A stretch of 14,686 nt of DNA from Acidobacteriota bacterium (GCA_003231035.1 QIHU01000198.1:1-14686); one strand, 5' to 3'. Shown: positions 7,656-14,686, numbered from the stretch's first letter. The notes: generated by a model not told the origin, from the letters alone. Made by a program: numbers and translations.

Positions 7656-8810
7656 ATGGCTGCACGCGACTCTTCCCACGGTGCCCCTCGCACCCCACAC
7701 GCCCTGCTGGCCGGCGGCGGCTCGGGCGGTCACGTCTTCCCTGCCTTGGCGGTCGGCGACGCGCTGGTGGAGAGGGGGTGGCGGGTGAGCTTCGCCGGTC
7801 GCCACAACGGCATGGAGGCACGCCTCGCGGCCGCCGCCGGAGTCGATTTTTACCCGTTGGCGGCCCGCCCCTGGGTTGGGCGTGGTGCCTTCGGCAAGGC
7901 GATGGCGCTCGCCACCCTGGCGGGCTCCGCCCTGCGCGCGCGCCGGCTAGTGCGCCGTCTCGACGCCGACGTCACCCTGGGCACCGGCGGCTTCGCCTCG
8001 ATGCCGGCGGTGCTCGGCTGTCGCCTGGCCGGTCGGCCGGCGGTGCTGGTCGAACCCAACGCCGAGGCGGGAACCGCCAACCGCCTCCTCTCGCGTTGGG
8101 CCAACCGTGCCGTGCTCGCCTTCCCCGAGACCGCCAACCAATTGCGCTGCCCCGCGCGGGTCACCGGCGTGCCGGTACGCCCCGACTTCTTCGCCCTGCC
8201 CGCGGTCAGCACCGAGAATGCCCGCCGGCCGCGACTGCTGATCCTCGGCGGCAGCCAGGGAGCGCTACAACTCAATCGCGAGGTGCCGGGGGCGGTGGCT
8301 CAGCTGCGTCAGAAAACGGTTGCCCTCACCGTCCTCCACCAGTGCGGCCGCGACCATCTCAAAGCCACCCAACAGGCCTACGACGAAGCCGGCCTCGGGA
8401 GCGAGATCGGCGGAGCGGTCGAGATCACTCCCTTCCTCAACGACGTCGCCGCCGCCATGGGTCGCTGCCAGCTGATCGTTTCGCGCGCCGGAGCCATCAC
8501 CACGGCGGAGATCTGCGCCGCTGGCCGGGCAGCCCTCTTCGTCCCCTTGGCCATCGCCGGTGGCCACCAGGAGGTTAATGCGCGCGCCGTGGTGAAGGGC
8601 GGCGCGGCGCGCATGGTGCTCTCGGCCGAGTTGACCGGCGAGCGTCTCACCGCCACCTTGAGCGAGCTCCTCGACGAACCCGCGACACTGGCCACAATGG
8701 GCGCGGCGGCGCGGAAACTGGCCCGTCCCGACGCCGTCGACGCCATCGCCGACGAAGTGGAAGCGCTCGCCAAGGGTTCAAGGCGGAACGGGCGGGGGGC
8801 ACGGGCATGA
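7656..8810 (+). CDS. murG: UDP-N-acetylglucosamine--undecaprenyl-PP-MurNAc-pentapeptide GlcNAc transferase MurG
   Basis: This peripheral membrane GT28-family enzyme adds GlcNAc to lipid I, making lipid II. At 384 residues it is slightly longer than E. coli MurG (about 355), through a short N-terminal lead of about 14 residues. The first glycine-rich loop AGGGSGGHVFPA includes H26. GGFASMPAVL is followed by V132-E133-P134-N135, where most MurG proteins have HEQN. The second loop GGSQGA starts at G198. The UDP-GlcNAc site includes SRAGAITTAEI and GGHQEVNA (H304-Q305). The ATG at 7656 is four bases past the ftsW stop. An ATG at 7648 is out of frame and would not give MurG. A weak GGAG lies at 7639-7642, with wide spacing. 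The stop overlaps the murC ATG (ATGA). Confidence 0.96.
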   Translation: MAARDSSHGAPRTPHALLAGGGSGGHVFPALAVGDALVERGWRVSFAGRHNGMEARLAAAAGVDFYPLAARPWVGRGAFGKAMALATLAGSALRARRLVRRLDADVTLGTGGFASMPAVLGCRLAGRPAVLVEPNAEAGTANRLLSRWANRAVLAFPETANQLRCPARVTGVPVRPDFFALPAVSTENARRPRLLILGGSQGALQLNREVPGAVAQLRQKTVALTVLHQCGRDHLKATQQAYDEAGLGSEIGGAVEITPFLNDVAAAMGRCQLIVSRAGAITTAEICAAGRAALFVPLAIAGGHQEVNARAVVKGGAARMVLSAELTGERLTATLSELLDEPATLATMGAAARKLARPDAVDAIADEVEALAKGSRRNGRGARA

Positions 8811-10216
8811 TGTTCCACCAGTTCGCGGGCCTCTCGCGCATTCACTTCGTGGGCATCGGCGGCGCCGGCATGAGCGGCATCGCCGAGGTACTGCTCGACT
8901 ACGACCTCGAGATCTCCGGCTGTGACCAGGTGCTCGGCGAGGCGACCGCGAGGCTGGCCAAGCGTGGTGCCCAGATCTCTCAGGGCCACGGTGGAGACCA
9001 CTTGGACGGCGTCGATCTGGTGGTCAAGTCTTCCGCCATCCCGGACGACAACCCGGAGATCCTCGCCGCCCGCGAGCGCGGCATCACGGTGGCGCGCCGG
9101 GCCGAGATGCTCGGCGAGCTGATGCGCCTCAAGTACGGCATTGCCGTCGCCGGCACCCACGGCAAGACGACCACCACCTCGCTGGTCGGCGCCCTGCTGG
9201 TCGACGCCGGTCTCGATCCGACGGTGATCGTCGGCGGCCGGCTGCGGGTCACCGGAACCGGTGCCCGCCTCGGGCGCAGCGACTTCCTGGTCGCCGAGGC
9301 GGACGAGTTCGACCGCAGTTTCCTGCGCCTGGCGCCGATCATCGCCATCGTCACCTCGATCGACGTCGACCACCTCGACACCTACGCCGACCTCGACGAA
9401 ATCAAAGCGGCCTTCCTCTCCTTCGTCGACCGGGTCCCCTTCTTCGGACGGGCCATCGTTTGCCTCGACGAGGCCAACATCCAGGAACTCTTGCCGGCGA
9501 TGCAAGACCGGCGCATTCTGACCTACGGCCTGGCGCCGCAAGCGGAACTCTCGGCCAGCGCCGTCGAGAATCGTCCCTTCGGCTGCCGGTTCACCGTGCG
9601 ATTGCGCGGCGGCGACGGAGAAACCAAGGAGCTCGGGCCGGTCGACCTGCCGATGCCCGGAGCGCACAATGTGCGCAACGCCTTGGCGGCGATCGCCGTC
9701 GGACTGAGCCTCGACGTCCCCTTCACCGCCATCGCCGATTCGCTGGCCAACTTCGGCGGCGTCCACCGCCGCTTCGAGAAGCTCGGCCAGTGGCGCGGCG
9801 CCACCGTCGTCGACGACTACGCCCACCATCCGACCGAAGTCGCCGCCACCCTAGAGGCGGCACGCGACAGCTTCCCCGAAGGCAAGATTCACGCGGTCTT
9901 CCAGCCCCACCTCTACTCGCGTACTCGCGACCACGCCGAGGCCTTCGGCCGGGCGCTCCTCGCCGCCGACCACGCCGTGGTCACTGACATCTACGGTTCG
10001 CGCGAGGAGCCGATCGCCGGTGTCGACGCTCAGTTGGTGGTGGAAGCGGCGCGCGCCAGCGGCCATCGCCACCTGGCACACTGCGCCGACTGGCACGACG
10101 CCGCCGAGTTGCTAGCACCGCGGATCGCCGAAGGCGACGTCATCTTGACTCTCGGAGCCGGGGACATCTACCGGCTGGCGGCGAGCTTGGTGGCCGATGA
10201 GGAGGGCGCGCCATGA
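8807..10216 (+). CDS. murC: UDP-N-acetylmuramate--L-alanine ligase MurC
   Basis: This is the first Mur ligase of the pathway, adding L-alanine to UDP-MurNAc with ATP in the cytoplasm. It has 469 residues. The N-terminal Rossmann block HFVGIGGAGMSGIAEVLL is a MurC hallmark. The ATP loop AGTHGKTTTTS starts at A115, with K120. VAEADEFDRSFL marks the central domain. DDYAHHPTEVAATL and QPHLYSRTRDH mark the C-terminal domain. It shows no fusion to MurB or Ddl. The start overlaps the murG stop; two ATG codons are adjacent (8807 and 8810), so the exact start is uncertain by one codon. The stop overlaps the ftsQ ATG. In many clusters murB and/or ddl follow murC; here neither does. Confidence 0.97.
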   Translation: MMFHQFAGLSRIHFVGIGGAGMSGIAEVLLDYDLEISGCDQVLGEATARLAKRGAQISQGHGGDHLDGVDLVVKSSAIPDDNPEILAARERGITVARRAEMLGELMRLKYGIAVAGTHGKTTTTSLVGALLVDAGLDPTVIVGGRLRVTGTGARLGRSDFLVAEADEFDRSFLRLAPIIAIVTSIDVDHLDTYADLDEIKAAFLSFVDRVPFFGRAIVCLDEANIQELLPAMQDRRILTYGLAPQAELSASAVENRPFGCRFTVRLRGGDGETKELGPVDLPMPGAHNVRNALAAIAVGLSLDVPFTAIADSLANFGGVHRRFEKLGQWRGATVVDDYAHHPTEVAATLEAARDSFPEGKIHAVFQPHLYSRTRDHAEAFGRALLAADHAVVTDIYGSREEPIAGVDAQLVVEAARASGHRHLAHCADWHDAAELLAPRIAEGDVILTLGAGDIYRLAASLVADEEGAP

Positions 10217-11199
10217 GTCACGCTCGCCCCACGCAACGGTGGAACACTGGCGGCGATCCGTTGATCGCCGGAGTTCCCCAGTACGGCCATCCGGCGGCGC
10301 AACCCGGCCTGCTACCGGGGCGCGGCCTTTTCCGACGCGCTGCCTCGGCGCCGCGACGTCGGCGGCACCGGCCACTGCGCATCGCCGTCCGCTGGCTGCT
10401 GCGCTGCGCCCTGATCGCGGCGGCACCGCTGGCGCTCGTCGCCTGGCTTTTGAGCTCACCGCGCTTCGCCCTGACCGACTTCTCCATTACTCCCACCACT
10501 CGGGTGCCGGTGGGGTGGGTGGATAGTTCCCTGGCGCCGCTGACCGGCAGCAACCTGATCCGCCTGCCGTTGGCGCGGGTCCACCAGCAACTCGTCGCCC
10601 ATCCTTGGGTCGCCGGTGTTTCGATCCACAAGGAGCTGCCTTCAACGCTGCGGGTGGAGGTCGAAGAGCGCCAGCCCGCCGTCCTGGTCACCTACGCCGA
10701 CGAACTCTGGTACGCCGACCGCGAGGGAGTGCTGATCGCCCCCTTGGCCGAGGATGAAGAGCCGGACGGGCTCCTGGTGGTGCGCGGGTTCGATGCGGCC
10801 CCGGTCGCATCCTCAGGTACCGACCTCGAAGAGACCGAGACCGCCCCACGGCCGCTGCCCCAACTCGACTCCGTGGTCAAGGCACTGGTGCTGGCCGAAG
10901 AGCTGGCCGAGGCGCAGCCGCGCTGGGCGAGCGGGCTGATCGCGCTCGAAGCGCTGAACGACGATGATTTTGTAGTGGAGACCACAGCCCTGCCCTTCGC
11001 CCTTCGGGTGCGAACCGGGGCCGTGGCCGAGCGAGGAGATCGACTGCGAGAACTGCTACCGCGGCTCGAAGAGCGCTTCGGCACCGACGGCCTGGCGACG
11101 GTGGACCTGCGGTTCTCGCGGCGAATTGTTTTGCAATCGGATGAACCGTCTGGCCCGTCCCATCGTGGACGGCCTTCAGACTCAACAGAGGTGAGGTAA
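10213..11199 (+). CDS. ftsQ: Cell division protein FtsQ (POTRA domain)
   Basis: This is a bitopic divisome protein of 328 residues that scaffolds FtsB/FtsL in the periplasm. It has a long cytoplasmic tail (1-60) rich in Pro, Gly and Arg with an RRRRHR patch near 48-53, and one transmembrane helix (about 61-82). The POTRA domain (about 85-155) includes NLIRLPLARVHQQLVAHPWV and SIHKELPSTLRVEVEERQPAVLV, which match the FtsQ/DivIB pattern closely. A beta domain follows, interrupted by an acidic, low-complexity insert (about 180-217), and ends with VDLRFSRRIVLQ. It is longer than E. coli FtsQ (276) because of the tail and insert. AGGAGGG at 10200-10206 gives an excellent ribosome binding site, and the ATG overlaps the murC stop. 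ftsA follows after four bases. Confidence 0.93.
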   Translation: MSHARPTQRWNTGGDPLIAGVPQYGHPAAQPGLLPGRGLFRRAASAPRRRRHRPLRIAVRWLLRCALIAAAPLALVAWLLSSPRFALTDFSITPTTRVPVGWVDSSLAPLTGSNLIRLPLARVHQQLVAHPWVAGVSIHKELPSTLRVEVEERQPAVLVTYADELWYADREGVLIAPLAEDEEPDGLLVVRGFDAAPVASSGTDLEETETAPRPLPQLDSVVKALVLAEELAEAQPRWASGLIALEALNDDDFVVETTALPFALRVRTGAVAERGDRLRELLPRLEERFGTDGLATVDLRFSRRIVLQSDEPSGPSHRGRPSDSTEVR

Positions 11200-11203
11200 G
11201 GCG

Positions 11204-12439
11204 ATGGCCAAGCCACAGCAGTATTTTGTAGGTGTCGATATCGGTTCTTCTAAGGTGGGGGTCTTGGTCGGCCAGCGGGGTGACGACGGCCGGATGGAAG
11301 TCGTCGGCCGTGGGCTGGCCCCGAACCGAGGGACCCGGCGGGGGAACATCGTCAATGTCGAAGCCACCGTGGAGGCGCTCAAGCAGGCCACCGAGGAGGC
11401 GGAGGTGATGGCTGGGGTGGAGATCTCCCAGGCCTATGTCGGCGTTGCCGGCGCCGATGTGCGCAGCGTGAACTCGCGCGGCATGATCTCGGTGACGCGC
11501 AAGGATCGCGAGATCACCCGCCAGGACATTCGTCGCGTTCTGGAAGCGGCGCAGTCGGCGGCATTGCCTTCGGATCGCGAGATCCTGCACTCCATTCCAC
11601 AGGAATTCCTGGTCGATGAACAGGGTGGTATCGCCGACCCTCTGGGGATGCTCGGTAGCCGATTGGAGGTCGCTGTCCACCTGGTGACCGGCAATGTGAC
11701 CCGCTCCAAGACGCTCTTGACCTGCGTCAATCGAGCCGGGATCGAAGTGGTCGAACTGGTCTTCGAGCCCCTCGCCACCGCACGCGCCATCCTCACCGAG
11801 GACGAGCGCGAGCTCGGGGTGCTGCTGATCGACATCGGTGCTGGCACGGCGGAGTACGCCCTGGTTCTCGACGGTGAGGTCTACCACTCTGGAGTCCTCC
11901 CCGTGGGTGCCGGTCACTTCACCAATGATCTCGCCATGGTCCTGCGCACGCCCTTTGGCGAGGCGGAGAAAATCAAGACCCACCACGGCTGCTGCCTGGA
12001 GGGAATGGTCATCGACGACACCGGTATTTCCGTACCCACGGTCGCCGGGGGCAGCTCTCGGGTGGTGCCCAAGCGCGAGCTGGCGGGAATCCTCCAACCG
12101 CGTGCCGAAGAACTCTTCACCATGGTTCGCAACGATCTCAGCAAGCACGGCTTCGAAGACGGCCCGCGCTGCGGCGTCGTCCTCAGTGGCGGTGGCGCCC
12201 AGCTGGAGGGTCTCCTGGAGATGGCCGAACAGATCTTTGACTGCGGGGTGCGCTACGGTCTGCCGCGCGGTCTCGGTGGGTTGGTGGACGTCATCGGCTC
12301 TCCATCCTGGTGCACCGCCTCGGGGCTACTGCTCTACGGGTTGTCGGCCGAGGAAAGCCAAGAACGCAGCCGGCGCCGAACCCTGAGCGTGCGCGGAATG
12401 ATGAACAGCTTGCGGGGCATGTTCTCGGAGCTACTCTGA
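11204..12439 (+). CDS. ftsA: Cell division protein FtsA (actin-like FtsZ membrane anchor)
   Basis: This is an actin-fold ATPase of 411 residues that tethers FtsZ filaments to the membrane and recruits later divisome proteins. The phosphate-1 loop GVDIGSSKV lies at residues 10-18. The phosphate-2 motif LIDIGAGTAEYAL includes D210-T215, and the adenosine motif VVLSGGGAQLEG includes S328-G331. Between phosphate 1 and 2 is the 1C subdomain typical of FtsA, around residues 85-165. The final 17 residues form a hydrophobic/basic amphipathic helix (SVRGMMNSLRGMFSELL), the membrane targeting sequence. GAGG at 11193-11196 is seven bases before the ATG. The first codons (11211-11260) are noticeably more AT-rich than the rest, which may ease initiation. 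ftsZ follows after a 55-nt gap. Confidence 0.97.
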   Translation: MAKPQQYFVGVDIGSSKVGVLVGQRGDDGRMEVVGRGLAPNRGTRRGNIVNVEATVEALKQATEEAEVMAGVEISQAYVGVAGADVRSVNSRGMISVTRKDREITRQDIRRVLEAAQSAALPSDREILHSIPQEFLVDEQGGIADPLGMLGSRLEVAVHLVTGNVTRSKTLLTCVNRAGIEVVELVFEPLATARAILTEDERELGVLLIDIGAGTAEYALVLDGEVYHSGVLPVGAGHFTNDLAMVLRTPFGEAEKIKTHHGCCLEGMVIDDTGISVPTVAGGSSRVVPKRELAGILQPRAEELFTMVRNDLSKHGFEDGPRCGVVLSGGGAQLEGLLEMAEQIFDCGVRYGLPRGLGGLVDVIGSPSWCTASGLLLYGLSAEESQERSRRRTLSVRGMMNSLRGMFSELL

Positions 12440-12466
12440 GTGCGAATCTCGCTTTTGAGAAGAAAC

Positions 12467-12481
12467 GTCCTGTCACAGGAC
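12467..12481. promoter_or_regulatory. Palindrome between ftsA and ftsZ, operator-like
   Basis: GTCCTGT-C-ACAGGAC is a perfect inverted repeat with 7-bp arms around one central base. It lies in the 55-nt ftsA-ftsZ gap and ends two bases before the AAGGGGGT ribosome binding site of ftsZ (12483-12490). The one-base centre makes an RNA hairpin with full arms impossible, so a dimeric DNA-binding protein site is the more natural reading. No matching -35/-10 pair is convincing beside it. The function is inferred only. Confidence 0.4.
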
Positions 12482-12494
12482 CAAGGGGGTCGAG

Positions 12495-13823
12495 ATGATT
12501 CTGTTTGAAGAAGACAACGAAGTCGCTCAGCAGCAGCTGGAGGTGGGTGAACGCCCGCCCATCGTGTTGGACGAAAGGCTCACCGCGCCGGCGACCATCC
12601 GGGTCGTCGGAGTCGGCGGAGGCGGCGGCAACGCCGTCAACCGGATGATCGACGCCGACCTGCGCGGCATCGAGTTCATCGCCGCCAACACCGATCTACA
12701 AGCGCTACAAAAATCGATCGCGCCCACCAAGATCCAGCTCGGCGGCCTCCTCACCAAGGGTCTAGGCGCCGGCGCCTACCCGGACATCGGCCGCAAGGCG
12801 GCGCTCGAAGACACCGAGAAGCTGCTGGAGCTCCTCGACGGCGCCGATATGGTCTTCCTGACCGCCGGCCTCGGTGGCGGCACCGGCAGCGGCGCGGCAC
12901 CGATCATCGCCTCCCTCGCCGCCGAGATCGGGGCCTTGACCGTCGCCGTGGTCACCAAGCCCTTCGGCTTCGAAGGGCGACGGCGGCAACAGATCGCCGA
13001 CGAGGCGGTCGAGGAACTGCGCGGCGCGGTCGACACCCTGATCACCATCCCCAATGAGCGACTGCTCTCCTTCGTCGAGCGTGGCACGCCGCTTTCGGAG
13101 GCCTTCCGCATCGCCGACGACGTGCTGCGCCAGGCCGTCCAGGGAATCAGCGACCTGATCACCATCCCCGGTGAGGTCAACGTCGACTTCGCCGACGTGC
13201 GCACCATCATGACCGGCATGGGAATGGCCCTGATGGGTACCGGCGTCGCCAAGGGCGAAAACCGGGCGATCGATGCGGCGCAACGGGCGATCAGCTCGCC
13301 GCTGCTCGAAGAGACCTCGATCGAGGGCGCCCGCGGCGTCCTAATCAACATCTCCGGCGGCAACGACCTGACCCTGCACGAGGTCGCCGAGGCAGCCAAG
13401 ATCATCTCCGATTCGGTCGATCCACAGGCCAACATCATCTCCGGCATGGTGATCGATCACGCGTTGGAAGAGTCGATGAAGGTCACCGTCATCGCCACCG
13501 GTTTTGACGGCGGCCCGTGCACCGACACCCTGCCCGGCATCGCCGGTGACGTGGCGCTGCTCGACACACTCCACAGCGAAACCGAGCCGCACCGCGGCGA
13601 GCCGGAGCCGCGGCGGCGAAACCCGCGGGTTGCCGAACCAGCACCCCAGGCCGCGCCCCAGGTTCAAGCGCAGTCAAAGCCTCAAAGCGAGGCCGCCGAA
13701 GTCCCTTTCTATCGCAAAGCGATGGCTCAAGACCTGGGTAACGACTCGGGGGGTTACGGGCCAAACTGGTCGAACATCGACGACTACGACATCCCGACAG
13801 TACTGCGCAAGCAGATGGACTGA
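12495..13823 (+). CDS. ftsZ: Cell division protein FtsZ (tubulin-like GTPase)
   Basis: This GTPase of 442 residues forms the cytokinetic Z ring. A lead of about 34 residues, partly acidic, precedes the Rossmann start IRVVGVGGGGGNAVNRM; most FtsZ proteins have 10-15 there. NTDLQAL and the tubulin signature GGGTGSGAAP (G127-G133 core) bind GTP. The T7 synergy loop NVDFADVRTIM (N229, D231, D234) completes the active site of the adjacent subunit. After the core comes a variable linker (about 357-425) rich in Pro, Gln, Glu and Arg. The conserved C-terminal peptide DDYDIPTVLRKQMD (429-442) docks to FtsA and other partners. AAGGGGGT at 12483-12490 is the ribosome binding site. ftsZ closes the dcw cluster; a hairpin lies 75 nt downstream. 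Confidence 0.98.
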   Translation: MILFEEDNEVAQQQLEVGERPPIVLDERLTAPATIRVVGVGGGGGNAVNRMIDADLRGIEFIAANTDLQALQKSIAPTKIQLGGLLTKGLGAGAYPDIGRKAALEDTEKLLELLDGADMVFLTAGLGGGTGSGAAPIIASLAAEIGALTVAVVTKPFGFEGRRRQQIADEAVEELRGAVDTLITIPNERLLSFVERGTPLSEAFRIADDVLRQAVQGISDLITIPGEVNVDFADVRTIMTGMGMALMGTGVAKGENRAIDAAQRAISSPLLEETSIEGARGVLINISGGNDLTLHEVAEAAKIISDSVDPQANIISGMVIDHALEESMKVTVIATGFDGGPCTDTLPGIAGDVALLDTLHSETEPHRGEPEPRRRNPRVAEPAPQAAPQVQAQSKPQSEAAEVPFYRKAMAQDLGNDSGGYGPNWSNIDDYDIPTVLRKQMD

Positions 13824-13897
13824 GTATTGGTTCATTCCACTCTTTCTCGGCGGGTACTCGGTCTCACGACTGGGCACCGGCCGGGCGAGCGTGCTTC

Positions 13898-13940
13898 GGG
13901 CGATACGGAACCCGGTGACCCCCTGGGCTCCGTATCGCCC
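13898..13940 (+). terminator. Strong hairpin after ftsZ, probable operon end (no clear U-tract)
   Basis: GGGCGATACGGA at 13898-13909 and TCCGTATCGCCC at 13929-13940 are perfect 12-bp inverted arms. The 19-base interior can extend the stem through CCCGG/CTGGG after one mismatch. It sits in the otherwise gene-free 219-nt stretch 13824-14042 between ftsZ and the next gene. No run of T follows on either strand, so it is not a textbook rho-independent terminator. It may act as a U-less terminator, an mRNA 3' stabiliser, or a protein-binding site. Confidence 0.5.
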
Positions 13941-14042
13941 CAGCACAATTGCTCCAGCAGACCAATCCTCGCAGCGCCGCCGCCTCAGCACCACACCGGC
14001 GCCTCGTTTCGGTGACCCAACCCCAGGTACCATCGTGCAACG

Positions 14043-14654
14043 ATGAGTGACTTAACACCCCGGCAACACCGATGGTGGATCGCGGCCGGTCTCTACCTGC
14101 TGTTCATCTACGCTTCCGTGCCGTTCATCCGCGGCCTGACCAATCCGCTGCGCGATGCCAACCGACTGCGCTTCACGGTGGGATGGCTTTTCGCCTCCGC
14201 TGCTCTAGCCTTCGCCGTTTGGCTATGGCGACACTGGCCCGGCTGGCGGCGGGCCGCTCTGCTCATCCCGATCCTCGCCCTCTACGGTTGGGTCCTCCAG
14301 CAAGCCCACCAGCCGGAAGAACAACTCCACCTGATCCAGTACGGCCTCCTAGGTCTCCTCCTCCACGCCGCCTGCCGAGCCCGCCAGCGGGAGCGTCGTG
14401 CCGAATCCAAGCCACCCGACCTACTGAGCCGCAGGCCAGCACTCAGTGCCACCCTCCTCGCCTCCCTCGGCGGCTGGGGCGACGAAGGAATCCAATACCT
14501 CATCCCCGAACGCTACTACGACCTCCGCGACGTCGCCTTCAACTGCGCCGCCGCCGCCCTAGCGATCAGCATCAGCGCCCTCGCCCCCCCACCCAAGCAG
14601 TACCAGTCACCTCGGAGAAAGTCGAGAATCTCGCCAAGAAATGACCCCTCCTGA
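14043..14654 (+). CDS. VanZ-like family membrane protein
   Basis: This is a small polytopic protein of 203 residues with about five hydrophobic segments (about 10-29, 45-62, 70-88, 94-110, 164-183). VanZ-family marks are an EEQLHLIQYGLLG block before the fourth segment and a later block with D147-E148 and Q151 (GWGDEGIQYLIPERYYDLRD), followed by VAFN. VanZ-like proteins include the teicoplanin-resistance accessory protein, but most chromosomal members have no known role, so no resistance function should be read from this. The C-terminal tail (about 184-203) is polar and basic. The ATG at 14043 lacks a good ribosome binding site; TACCAT at 14028-14033 could be a -10 element giving a near-leaderless transcript. 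It is separated from ftsZ by a hairpin, so it is probably its own transcription unit. Confidence 0.75.
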   Translation: MSDLTPRQHRWWIAAGLYLLFIYASVPFIRGLTNPLRDANRLRFTVGWLFASAALAFAVWLWRHWPGWRRAALLIPILALYGWVLQQAHQPEEQLHLIQYGLLGLLLHAACRARQRERRAESKPPDLLSRRPALSATLLASLGGWGDEGIQYLIPERYYDLRDVAFNCAAAALAISISALAPPPKQYQSPRRKSRISPRNDPS

Positions 14655-14686
14655 AATCCCGATGCACGATTTCCTCCCCGTTTTGC

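Noticed and set aside
7648..7658. ATG at 7648 overlapping the ftsW stop as the murG start
   Set aside because: It is eight bases from 7656 and out of frame with MurG; its translation lacks the glycine-rich loop.
7778..8578. 266-codon frame on the plus strand overlapping murG in another phase
   Set aside because: The Arg/Pro/Ser/Gly-rich translation is typical of an out-of-phase read of a GC-rich gene; MurG motifs are in the other frame.
8378..9829. 483-codon open frame on the minus strand opposite murG/murC
   Set aside because: It lies antisense to two certain genes, has low-complexity Asp/Gly/Val/Arg-rich composition typical of reverse frames in GC-rich coding DNA, and shows no family motif.
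11124..11136. ATTG/CAAT small inverted repeat near the ftsQ 3' end
   Set aside because: Only four paired bases inside coding sequence, which is easily chance.
10877..12148. 423-codon open frame on the minus strand opposite ftsQ/ftsA
   Set aside because: It is antisense to intact ftsQ and ftsA, with no recognisable domain; it is explained by the high GC content suppressing stop codons.
12455..12483. TTGAGA at 12455 as a -35 box for a dedicated ftsZ promoter
   Set aside because: No plausible -10 element lies 16-18 bases downstream, since the sequence there is GC-rich, so I do not call a promoter.
13824..14042. Short open frames running through the ftsZ-VanZ intergenic region
   Set aside because: They are extensions of out-of-phase ftsZ frames or antisense reads without ribosome binding sites or recognisable motifs.
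14655..14686. Last 32 bases of the window after the VanZ-like gene
   Set aside because: Too short to judge; I see no gene start, repeat or terminator there.

Overview
The window is a contiguous dcw (division and cell wall) cluster from a high-GC bacterium. It has twelve collinear genes on the plus strand, followed by one membrane-protein gene. The order is rsmH (3' end only), ftsL, ftsI, murE, murF, mraY, ftsW, murG, murC, ftsQ, ftsA, ftsZ, then a VanZ-like gene. MurE carries the DNPR motif of meso-diaminopimelate-adding enzymes. FtsL, FtsQ and FtsA are all present, so a rod or ovoid bacterium with DAP-type peptidoglycan, probably a diderm, is most likely. Gene order and GC-rich codon use would fit Acidobacteriota or a deltaproteobacterial-type lineage, but I cannot settle the phylum without a search.

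Layout. Positions 1-2410 hold the end of the 16S rRNA methyltransferase gene and the septal FtsL/FtsI pair. Positions 2407-6526 hold cytoplasmic Mur ligases E and F and the lipid I synthase MraY. Positions 6572-10216 hold the septal glycosyltransferase FtsW, the lipid II synthase MurG and the first Mur ligase MurC. Positions 10213-13823 hold the divisome proteins FtsQ, FtsA and FtsZ. Most junctions are start/stop overlaps (ATGA or GTGA) or gaps of 0-17 nt, so this looks like one translationally coupled operon. The two larger gaps are before ftsW (45 nt) and before ftsZ (55 nt). A 219-nt intergenic region with a strong hairpin follows ftsZ and probably ends the operon.

How the genes work together. 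MurC, MurE and MurF build the UDP-MurNAc-pentapeptide, MraY and MurG turn it into lipid II, and FtsW with FtsI polymerises and cross-links it at the septum. FtsQ/FtsL regulate that pair, and FtsA tethers the FtsZ ring to the membrane.

Points of interest. murD is absent from its usual place between mraY and ftsW; a tiny coupled reading frame and a dense cluster of GC-palindromes sit there instead. murB and ddl are absent between murC and ftsQ. FtsI has KTS in place of the canonical KTG active-site motif. A perfect 7-bp-arm palindrome lies just upstream of the ftsZ ribosome binding site. I found no mobile elements, CRISPR arrays, tRNA or rRNA genes, and no convincing sign of a new system; the window is mostly a well-known essential cluster with local variations.
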